Origin: Caldifarciminota bacterium
Lineage (GTDB): Bacteria > Hydrothermota > Tepidihabitantia > Tepidihabitantales > Tepidihabitantaceae
NCBI GenBank assembly: GCA_016935775.1
Contig: JAFGQF010000073.1
Location: 1-6,010, forward strand
Direction: 5' to 3'
DNA length: 6,010 nt
The notes below the pieces were generated by a model that searched no databases, was not told where the DNA came from, and saw nothing but the letters and a program-made list of their open reading frames with translations. This document shows positions 1 to 5,284 of the stretch, one piece after another. A program made the translations under genes and the position numbers. Numbering within the stretch: position 1 is the stretch's first letter; the number at the start of each line of letters is the position of its first letter.

Positions 1-336
1 AACAAGGGCGCCGGTCAGCACTCGGCCTCGGAGTTCGACGCCCGGTTCGAAGGCGGCCAGATGCCGTTCTACCGCCGGATTCCCAAGCGCGGATTCAACA
101 ACCCGACGCGGACCGAGTATGCCGCCGTCAACGTCGGCCGGATTGCCGGGCTCGAGGCGTCCGAGGTGACTGTCGGACTGCTGGTCGAGCACCGACTGGT
201 TGGCCGCGGAATGCAGGTCAAGGTGCTGGGCTCGGGTGAAATCAGCCGGCCGGTAACGGTCAAGGCGCATGCTTTCTCCAAGTCGGCCCGCGAGAAGATC
301 GAGAAAGCCGGCGGCAAGGTCGAGGTTCTCGCTTGA
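1..336 (+). CDS. rplO: 50S ribosomal protein L15, C-terminal part (5' end outside window)
   Basis: L15 is a large-subunit ribosomal protein that binds 23S rRNA and helps late 50S assembly. The frame is open from base 1 and gives 111 residues to the TGA at 334-336; the N-terminal part lies upstream of the window. Visible family hallmarks are the Gly-rich stretch before GGQMPFYRRIPKRGF and the C-terminal L15 signature running from KVLGSGEI through VTVKAHAFSKSAREKIEKAGG. The internal ATG at 61 is not the true start, because the reading frame and L15 homology continue upstream of it. The next gene, secY, overlaps the stop by 4 nt, the usual rplO-secY order of the spc operon, so the two are surely cotranscribed and probably translationally coupled. 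Confidence 0.97.
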   Translation, partial: NKGAGQHSASEFDARFEGGQMPFYRRIPKRGFNNPTRTEYAAVNVGRIAGLEASEVTVGLLVEHRLVGRGMQVKVLGSGEISRPVTVKAHAFSKSAREKIEKAGGKVEVLA

Positions 337-1649
337 TCGGCAGCGTTCCCAACATCTTCAAGATCCCGGACCTGCGCCGGAAGATCCTGTTCACGTTGGG
401 GATGGTGGTGGTTTTCCGGCTCGGGACTCACATCCCGGTGCCGGGCATCAACGCGGCGGCGCTGGGCTACCTGCTCGGGCAGATGCGGGGCACGTTGTTC
501 GGGCTCTACGACGTATTCGCAGGCGGGGCGCTGTCGCGCGCCTCGATTTTCGCGCTGGGCATCATGCCCTACATCTCGGCGTCGATTATCTTCCAGCTCC
601 TCGGCTCGGTCTTCCCGTACCTGGAGAAGCTCCAGCGGGACGAGGAGGGCAGGAAGAAGATCAACCAGTATACCCGCTACCTGACGGTCGGGCTGGCGGT
701 TGTCCAGGCGTCGGCGATATCGGTTTACCTGGAGACCCAGGCGGCGACGCAGCTCGGGCCGATCGTGCTGCAGCCCGGGATGTTCTTCCGCCTGATGACG
801 ATATTCACGCTGACCGCGGGGACCGTTTTCGTGATGTGGCTGGGTGAGCAGATCACCGACCGGGGCATCGGCAACGGCATCTCGTTCCTGATCCTGGTCG
901 GCTGTCTCGACAGCACGCCATCGGACATCGGCCGGACGTTCGCGATGGTCCGGGCAGGCGAGATATCCTGGCTGGCACTGGTCGTCATCGCGGCGATGAT
1001 ATTCGCCATCTATGCGGCGGTGGTGCTGCTGACGATGGCGGTGCGGAAGATCCCGGTCCAGTACCCCAAGCGAATCGTCGGCCGGCGGATGTACGGCGGC
1101 CAGTCCACCCACATCCCGCTGCGGGTCGTAACCGCGGGCGTCATCCCGATCATCTTCGCCCAGAGCCTGATTGTTTTCCCCTCGACGATTGCCGGTTTCT
1201 TCGGGAACCGGGTGCCATTCCTGGCGACCCTGCAGAGCATCCTCGCCCCGGGCGGCTGGCTCTACAGCCTGCTGTTCGCCGCGCTGATCATCTTCTTCAC
1301 TTACTTCTACACCTCGATGGTGTTCAACCCGCGCGACCTCGCCGACAACATGCAGCGCTACGGCGGCTTCATTCCCGGCATCAGGCCGGGCGAGAAGACG
1401 GCCAACTTCATCGACCGGAGCCTCTCGCTGCTCACCCTGCCGGGTTCGGTCTTCCTGGTGCTGATGGCGCTGCTGCCGTGGTACCTGATGAGCGCGCTCC
1501 GGGTCCCGTTCTACTTCGGGGGTACCACCCTGCTGATCATCGTCGGCGTGGCGCTGGATACGTTGCAGCAGATCGAGGCGCACCTGGTGATGCGGCACTA
1601 CGAAGGCCTGGTCAAGGGCAGCAAGTTCCAGGGCCGGCGGTTCGGATAA
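333..1649 (+). CDS. secY: Protein translocase subunit SecY
   Basis: SecY is the channel-forming subunit of the SecYEG translocon in the cytoplasmic membrane, passing unfolded proteins outward and inserting membrane proteins. The 438-residue product is full length for the family and has the expected run of about ten hydrophobic segments. Diagnostic stretches are the N-terminal IPDLRRKILFTLGMV, the conserved cytoplasmic loop RRMYGGQSTHIPLRV (about residues 252-266), the NPRDLADNMQRYGGFIPGIRPG loop (about 332-353), and a C-terminal tail with MRHYEGLVKG. The start is TTG at 333, overlapping the rplO stop as TTGA; a GAGG at 322-325 sits 7 nt upstream, and the residues following match the normal SecY N-terminus. 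The usual downstream partners adk, map and infA do not follow; an ECF sigma factor does. Confidence 0.98.
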   Translation: MIGSVPNIFKIPDLRRKILFTLGMVVVFRLGTHIPVPGINAAALGYLLGQMRGTLFGLYDVFAGGALSRASIFALGIMPYISASIIFQLLGSVFPYLEKLQRDEEGRKKINQYTRYLTVGLAVVQASAISVYLETQAATQLGPIVLQPGMFFRLMTIFTLTAGTVFVMWLGEQITDRGIGNGISFLILVGCLDSTPSDIGRTFAMVRAGEISWLALVVIAAMIFAIYAAVVLLTMAVRKIPVQYPKRIVGRRMYGGQSTHIPLRVVTAGVIPIIFAQSLIVFPSTIAGFFGNRVPFLATLQSILAPGGWLYSLLFAALIIFFTYFYTSMVFNPRDLADNMQRYGGFIPGIRPGEKTANFIDRSLSLLTLPGSVFLVLMALLPWYLMSALRVPFYFGGTTLLIIVGVALDTLQQIEAHLVMRHYEGLVKGSKFQGRRFG

Positions 1650-1654
1650 TCGCA

Positions 1655-1680
1655 GGAATAACAACCCTCCGACAACCGTA
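1655..1680 (+). promoter_or_regulatory. Candidate ECF-type promoter for the sigma-factor gene
   Basis: The 38-nt gap between secY and the sigma-factor gene contains GGAAT at 1655-1659, then 18 nt, then GTA at 1678-1680. This resembles promoters read by ECF sigma factors of the SigR/SigH type, described as GGAAT-N18-GTT, and also ends in CGTA like SigW-type -10 elements. Many ECF genes drive their own promoter, so autoregulation is a reasonable inference. A start site 7-10 nt beyond the -10 would fall at or next to the ATG at 1688, leaving little or no leader; no Shine-Dalgarno sequence is visible there. The match is short and could be chance. Confidence 0.4.
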
Positions 1681-1687
1681 GATTGTT

Positions 1688-2266
1688 ATGACCGACCCGA
1701 CCGACCGGGTCCCGGACAGCGAGTTGATTCACCGGGCCCAGGTCGGTGAAACGGAGGCCTTCGACGAGCTGATGAAGCGCTACAACCAGGCGGTCTACCG
1801 GCTGGCCTACTCGATGACCCGTAACCACGCCGACGCCGAGGACATATGCCAGGATACGTTCATCCGGGCGTACCGGGCCATCAAGCGCTTCGACGACCGG
1901 TTCCGCTTCTACACCTGGCTGCACCGGATCTGCGTCAATCTCTGCATCAACCTGTTCCGACGCCGCGGCCGGGTCCGGCTCACATCTCTGCCCGGTACCG
2001 AGGCGGGTGCCGAGTGGGCCGACATTGCCGACCCGCGCGAGGATGCCGGGGCGGCCGAGCTCAGACGTGACCTTGACCGGGCGATTGCCCGGCTCCCGGA
2101 CGACCAGCGGGCGGTGTTCGTGCTCCGGGTCAAGGAGGAGCTGAGCTACGGCGAGATCAGCAAGCTCCTGGGAATCCCGATGGGAACCGTGATGTCGCGG
2201 CTGAACCGCGCCCGCGAGAAGCTTCGGGAGCTGCTCCGGGACTACCTGCCTTCGAGGGCATCGTGA
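1688..2266 (+). CDS. RNA polymerase sigma factor, ECF subfamily (sigma-70 family)
   Basis: This is an alternative sigma factor that would direct RNA polymerase to a stress- or envelope-related regulon. The 192-residue length is normal for the ECF group. Sigma region 2 spans about residues 25-93, with the core-binding/-10 segment containing HADAEDICQDTFIRAY (47-62) and a Trp-containing FYTWLHRICVN helix (74-84). Region 4 spans about 132-187, with a helix-turn-helix seen in SYGEISKLLGIPMGTVMSRLNRAREKLRELL. An acidic/Ala-rich linker (about 103-125) replaces region 3. The ATG at 1688 fits the family N-terminus, although no clear ribosome-binding site precedes it. Its last codons overlap the next gene by 4 nt (GTGA), a typical sigma/anti-sigma arrangement. 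General resemblance is to RpoE/SigW/SigR-like factors; the exact ECF group cannot be assigned by eye. Confidence 0.95.
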   Translation: MTDPTDRVPDSELIHRAQVGETEAFDELMKRYNQAVYRLAYSMTRNHADAEDICQDTFIRAYRAIKRFDDRFRFYTWLHRICVNLCINLFRRRGRVRLTSLPGTEAGAEWADIADPREDAGAAELRRDLDRAIARLPDDQRAVFVLRVKEELSYGEISKLLGIPMGTVMSRLNRAREKLRELLRDYLPSRAS

Positions 2267-3357
2267 GCCGCGACTGCCGCCGGGTCGAGGGGTTGCTGGG
2301 ACGGTTCGTGGATGGCGAACTGGACGAGCAGCAGGCCGAGTGGGTCGGGCGGCACATTGACTCGTGCCCGGGCTGCCGTCAGAAGCTTGCCGAGTTCGAG
2401 GCGGTGGACAGGTTGTTCAGGGAGAAGGACGAGCCGCCGCGACTGGCCGAGGAGTACTGGGACTGGCATCGCAGCCAGGTGTGGCGAGCGATTCGGACCG
2501 TAAGGCGACGGCAACGGGAAGGTGCGCGGACGTTGCGGTTCACGTGGATGCGGGCGGCGTCGGTTGCCGCGGGCGCGGCGGTCGTGCTGATTGCCGCGAT
2601 CGGGGGCTGGCGTCTGCTGCAGCGCCAAGTTGCGGTGCCGGTGACGGTCGCGGAGGAACCGGTCGAGCGCGGCGCGGGCGAAGCGAGGGTGACCAGTGGC
2701 GGCGGTCGTCAGGCGATAGCAGCGGGCGAGCCGGTGGCCGAATCGAAGTCCGCGGACCTGTCGCGTCAGGAGCACCGGTCCGACAAACCGGCAGCCGGTC
2801 TTGCCCGTTCAGCGGACGAACTTAAGGTCGAGACCGAGGTTATGGCCGACGCCGACGGACTGCCGGAGGCCGGGGCCGCAGCCGACCGGCAGTCGACGGT
2901 CGAGACCCGGGAGAAGGTCGCCGGACGAATCGCGGCGCGCGGTCAGGCCGGGACCGGCGAAGCGGAGGTCTTCACCGCCGTGCAGGCGCCGACCGCCCCC
3001 GGGCAGGCGGGTGTGGACAGTGGTCTGAAGAAGGAGGGCGAGCAGCCGGCCGAGGTCCTGACGACCTGCGACAGGGCGCCCGAGGTGCTGGAGATCGGCA
3101 TCCTGCCCCGGGTGTCACCGGATGAGACCGTGACCGTGTTCCTCCGCGTGCTGGTCGAGCCGGACGGTTCAGTTTCGCAGGTCGAACTCGAACAGGCCAG
3201 CGGCACGGAACTGCTCGACAGCCTCGCCGTGCTCAACGTCCGGCAGGCCCGGTTCAGGGCCGGGTATCTTGGGAGCGAGCCGGCTCGCTGCTGGGTGAGA
3301 CTCGTCCAGCAGTTCGATGCCGAAGAACCCGCCGATTCCGAGCAGGACAACCAGTAG
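2263..3357 (+). CDS. Membrane-anchored zinc-finger anti-sigma factor with C-terminal TonB_C-like domain
   Basis: Probably the anti-sigma factor that holds the preceding ECF sigma factor inactive at the membrane. The N-terminus has the zf-HC2/ZAS pattern: Cys5, then His31, Cys35 and Cys38 in HIDSCPGC, around the typical RFVDGELDE segment. A hydrophobic helix at about residues 98-116 (AASVAAGAAVVLIAAIGGW), preceded by an Arg-rich stretch, is the single membrane span. Residues about 118-265 form a Glu/Ala/Gly-rich, probably disordered linker. Residues about 287-351 resemble a TonB C-terminal domain: FLRVLVEPDGSVSQVELEQASG, then a Leu-Asp pair, ARF and a closing hydrophobic strand. Cys269 and Cys343 would both be periplasmic and could pair. 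The GTG start at 2263 overlaps the sigma stop and has GAGGG at 2254-2258. The ZAS call is firm; the TonB_C call is by pattern and less certain. The activating signal is unknown. Confidence 0.88.
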   Translation: MSRDCRRVEGLLGRFVDGELDEQQAEWVGRHIDSCPGCRQKLAEFEAVDRLFREKDEPPRLAEEYWDWHRSQVWRAIRTVRRRQREGARTLRFTWMRAASVAAGAAVVLIAAIGGWRLLQRQVAVPVTVAEEPVERGAGEARVTSGGGRQAIAAGEPVAESKSADLSRQEHRSDKPAAGLARSADELKVETEVMADADGLPEAGAAADRQSTVETREKVAGRIAARGQAGTGEAEVFTAVQAPTAPGQAGVDSGLKKEGEQPAEVLTTCDRAPEVLEIGILPRVSPDETVTVFLRVLVEPDGSVSQVELEQASGTELLDSLAVLNVRQARFRAGYLGSEPARCWVRLVQQFDAEEPADSEQDNQ

Positions 3358-3364
3358 GCGGGCC

Positions 3365-3403
3365 CCGGGCTTGCAGCCCGGAATAGCCGCCCCGGCAGGG
3401 CGG
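3365..3403. repeat. Two tandem small hairpins in the anti-sigma/tonB spacer
   Basis: Two perfect inverted repeats lie side by side. The first pairs CCGGGC (3365-3370) with GCCCGG (3376-3381) around the loop TTGCA. The second pairs CCGCCC (3387-3392) with GGGCGG (3398-3403) around the loop CGGCA. Both have 6-bp stems and 5-nt loops, and 5 nt separate them. No T-run follows, so this is not a standard Rho-independent terminator. The paired-palindrome form resembles REP/BIME-type dispersed intergenic elements, but a second copy is not present in this window, so dispersal is untested. It may also stabilise the upstream transcript or separate expression of the anti-sigma gene from tonB. Confidence 0.5.
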
Positions 3404-3414
3404 TATCTCTGTTC

Positions 3415-3420
3415 AGGAGG
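3415..3420 (+). promoter_or_regulatory. Strong ribosome-binding site for the TonB-like gene
   Basis: A perfect AGGAGG lies 5 nt before the ATG at 3426. It fixes that start and is clearly stronger than the sites of the other genes here, suggesting efficient independent translation of this gene. Confidence 0.85.
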
Positions 3421-3425
3421 TCAAC

Positions 3426-4055
3426 ATGACCAGGACACTTGCAGCAGCCGGGCGTGACCGCATCTACGCCCGCAACCTGCGGCTGGCGACTGTTGCCGCC
3501 GAGATGGCACTGATGGTCGGCTTCCTGTTTGTCAGGATGCCGGCGGTCCGGCCGTTGCGGCCCGCGCCGCCCGACTTCCTCTACGTCGCCCCGATTGCGA
3601 CAGACCCGGTTTTCATTCCCGATTTGCCCCAGCCGCGCCTGAGGCCGGGCGGAGTGCCGGTCCCGGGCCGGCAGGCGCGGCCGGACCCGAACGGGGTTAT
3701 CAGTGACGATAACAGCCGGGTGTTCGATTCGCTGCCGGTTTTCGTGCGCGTCCCGGAAACGCTTGACTGCCGACACATCCCGGCCGAGTTCCAGCCGAAG
3801 CCGGTGCACATCCCGGACCCGGACTACCCTGAGCTGGCACGTCAGGCGGGCATCGAGGGTATCGTGGGACTCGAGTTCATCATCGGTGAGGACGGCCGGG
3901 TCCACCGGCCGGTTGTCGTCCTGGCTTCCGACAGCCCGTTGCTGGACCGGGCGGCCGTGGCGGCGGTGGCCGAGTGGCGGTTCATCCCGGCCCGCCAACA
4001 GGACCGGCCGGTGCCGGTACGGGCGCGGACCAGCGTGAGGTTCAGGTTGCGCTGA
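3426..4055 (+). CDS. TonB-like energy transducer / TonB C-terminal domain protein
   Basis: TonB proteins span the periplasm and couple the ExbB/ExbD proton-driven motor to outer-membrane receptors. This 209-residue protein has the expected plan: a short basic cytoplasmic N-terminus, one hydrophobic anchor at about residues 20-36, a Pro-rich segment (about 39-95), and a canonical TonB_C domain at about 134-209. The domain begins YPELARQAGIEGIVGLEF, continues with EDGRVHRPVVV, a SPLLDRAAVAAVAEWRFIPA block and an alternating hydrophobic final strand VRARTSVRFRLR. The anchor lacks the classic SxxxH of E. coli TonB, having instead AAEMALMVGFLF, so coupling to ExbBD is uncertain. No exbB, exbD or receptor gene is in the window. 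It follows the anti-sigma gene by 68 nt and may act in the same pathway. No symbol is given because TonB paralogues cannot be told apart here. Confidence 0.88.
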   Translation: MTRTLAAAGRDRIYARNLRLATVAAEMALMVGFLFVRMPAVRPLRPAPPDFLYVAPIATDPVFIPDLPQPRLRPGGVPVPGRQARPDPNGVISDDNSRVFDSLPVFVRVPETLDCRHIPAEFQPKPVHIPDPDYPELARQAGIEGIVGLEFIIGEDGRVHRPVVVLASDSPLLDRAAVAAVAEWRFIPARQQDRPVPVRARTSVRFRLR

Positions 4056-4086
4056 TGGTGATGCGGGTGATGACGCAACTGCGCAA

Positions 4087-4141
4087 GGTGGGTCGCGCGT
4101 CGGAAGAGGGGAGAACGAGTCGCCAGGGCGCGCGACCTGCT
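4087..4141. repeat. Long inverted repeat in the spacer after the TonB-like gene
   Basis: GGTCGCGCG at 4091-4099 is perfectly complementary to CGCGCGACC at 4129-4137. The stem can be extended outwards to about 4087 and 4141 by one G-C and three G-U pairs, and inwards by one G-U and one C-G pair. The loop is about 25 nt and purine-rich (GAAGAGGGGAGAACGAG). There is no T-run, so simple Rho-independent termination is unlikely. It lies in the 134-nt stretch between the TonB-like gene and the exported-protein gene, where I find no convincing gene. It could act as an mRNA stability or processing element. Confidence 0.45.
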
Positions 4142-4178
4142 CTCGGCAAAGGACTCCGGAAGACCGAATGACGGCGAG

Positions 4179-4183
4179 AGGAG
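4179..4183 (+). promoter_or_regulatory. Ribosome-binding site that decides the start of the exported protein
   Basis: AGGAG at 4179-4183 directly abuts an ATG at 4184 but lies 6 nt before the ATG at 4190. The spacing therefore favours 4190 as the start, which also gives a cleaner signal peptide beginning MKRTSVAL. Confidence 0.75.
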
Positions 4184-4189
4184 ATGGCA

Positions 4190-5200
4190 ATGAAGCGAAC
4201 GTCAGTTGCTCTGATGCTGGCCGGGATGGTGGCGCTGGCCGCGCCGGCGGACCAGGTGGTGAGCCTGTTACGAGGACTGAGGCCGTCGGCGCCGGCGGTC
4301 CACGGGAACCTGGCCGTGTTCCTCCTGACCGGCCCGGCAACCGGGTCGCGGGACTACGTGACCCTCGACAGGGCAATCAGCAAGGGCTGGGTCGAGGTCG
4401 AGGAGAAGGAAGGCGGCGAGGTGAACACGGTGCGCGTGCGCAACAAGTCGAGCCAGCGGGTGTTCGGCCTGGCGGGCGAGATGATCACCGGCGCCAAGCA
4501 GACCCGGATGCTGCAACAGGATGTGTTGCTGCCGGCGAAGTCGGCCTGGCTCGACCTGCCGGTCTACTGCGTCGAGCACGGCCGCTGGCACGGCGAGAGC
4601 GACCGGTTCGGTAGCAAGGGGCAGATTGTCGCCGGCCGGGTGCGCGGCAACGCCGCCAACAATCAGAGCCAGGGCGAGGTCTGGGCCGAGGTTTCGCGCA
4701 GCAACGCCGACCTGGGCATTGTCACCGGCACCGACCGGTTCGACGCCGTGTTCGAGGACGAGAAGGTGCAGGGACGGCTCGAGGAGTATCGCCGCGGGCT
4801 CGGGGAGAGCGTGCCGGCGCTCAAGCCGGATGCCATCGGGGTGGCGGTGGCGGTCGGTGACCGGCTGGTGTGCGTGGACATCTTCTGTTCACCGGCGATG
4901 TTTCGGAAGATGTGGCCGCGGTTGCTCGAGTCCTACGTCGTGGACGCGCTGGCCAGCACGCCGACCGGCAAGCTGTCCGCGGGCGAGGTCAGCGATTTCC
5001 TGGCCGAGGCCGCGGCGGCGCCGATTGTCTCGCAGCCGACCGTCGGGTCCGGGCAACTGCTGCGGATTGACGGCGCCGACCTGGCTGGCTCGGCACTGGT
5101 CAGCGGCAGCGAGGTGGTCCATCTCGACCTGTTCCCGGGCGAGCAGACCGACCCGGGCCCGCTGCGGCTGGACATCAGGAGGAACGGTTCGCGGCGCTAG
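4190..5200 (+). CDS. Exported protein resembling the DUF6569 / ARPP-1 family
   Basis: The 336-residue product has a Sec-type signal peptide: MKR, a hydrophobic core SVALMLAGMVALA and a small-residue cleavage region (APA, about residues 18-20), so it is probably periplasmic. The mature part resembles proteins I know as DUF6569/ARPP-1 (named for association with ARG and rhodanese-phosphatase proteins). Supporting motifs are YVTLDRAISKGWVEVEE, GEMITGAKQTR (96-106), an LLPAKSAW segment and CVEHGRW (127-133). A later VCVDIFCSP segment supplies two more cysteines. The biochemical function of this family is not known to me and none should be assumed. It follows the TonB-like gene in the same direction by 134 nt and is followed by a probable terminator, so it is likely the last gene of the group. 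No lipobox is seen. Family assignment is from remembered motif pattern only. Confidence 0.75.
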   Translation: MKRTSVALMLAGMVALAAPADQVVSLLRGLRPSAPAVHGNLAVFLLTGPATGSRDYVTLDRAISKGWVEVEEKEGGEVNTVRVRNKSSQRVFGLAGEMITGAKQTRMLQQDVLLPAKSAWLDLPVYCVEHGRWHGESDRFGSKGQIVAGRVRGNAANNQSQGEVWAEVSRSNADLGIVTGTDRFDAVFEDEKVQGRLEEYRRGLGESVPALKPDAIGVAVAVGDRLVCVDIFCSPAMFRKMWPRLLESYVVDALASTPTGKLSAGEVSDFLAEAAAAPIVSQPTVGSGQLLRIDGADLAGSALVSGSEVVHLDLFPGEQTDPGPLRLDIRRNGSRR

Positions 5201-5220
5201 GCGGTTGCATCCGAGTCCGC

Positions 5221-5253
5221 GCGGCCGGCCCCGGGGCCGGCCGCCGGCTTCTT
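5221..5253 (+). terminator. Probable Rho-independent terminator (24-nt perfect palindrome)
   Basis: Positions 5221-5244 form a perfect 24-nt palindrome of only G and C, with GGCCGGCC on each side of a central CCCCGGGG. As RNA it would fold to a stem of about 10 bp with a small loop. It starts 20 nt after the preceding stop and is followed by a short pyrimidine tail with TTCTT at 5249-5253. The tail is short, so termination may be incomplete. It fits the end of the preceding transcription unit and the start of a new one at ribD. Confidence 0.6.
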
Positions 5254-5279
5254 GACTGGCCGGGGTGCGCTCCTAAGAT
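5252..5279 (+). promoter_or_regulatory. Candidate sigma-70-type promoter for ribD
   Basis: TTGACT (5252-5257) matches the -35 consensus at five of six bases. After 16 nt, TAAGAT (5274-5279) matches the -10 consensus at four of six, including the key first T, second A and last T. A start site about 6-7 nt after the -10 would be at or beside the GTG at 5285, implying a leaderless ribD message; no Shine-Dalgarno sequence is seen before that GTG. The match is by eye only. Confidence 0.45.
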
Positions 5280-5284
5280 TGGCC

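Noticed and set aside
69..1664. A 531-residue open frame on the - strand opposite rplO and secY
   Set aside because: It lies fully antisense to two certain genes; its product is Arg/Asp/Gln/His-rich with no family resemblance, as expected of the complement of GC-rich coding DNA.
4055..4171. A 38-codon open frame starting at the ATG that overlaps the tonB stop (TGATG) and ending just before the next ribosome-binding site
   Set aside because: The overlap hints at coupling, but there is no well-placed ribosome-binding site, third-position G/C use is lower than in neighbours, the long inverted repeat lies inside it, and the basic peptide has no visible motif.
4184..4186. ATG at 4184 as start of the exported protein
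   Set aside because: It touches the AGGAG with no spacing, whereas the ATG at 4190 has a 6-nt spacing and a better signal peptide.
2943..4376. A 477-residue open frame on the - strand across the anti-sigma, tonB and exported-protein genes
   Set aside because: It spans three genes supported by motifs, including their spacers, and its low-complexity Pro/Arg/Ser-rich product shows no recognisable domain.
5201..5284. Possible FMN riboswitch before ribD
   Set aside because: The gap is only 84 nt and lacks the conserved RFN-element sequences; it is taken up by the palindrome and promoter-like sequence.
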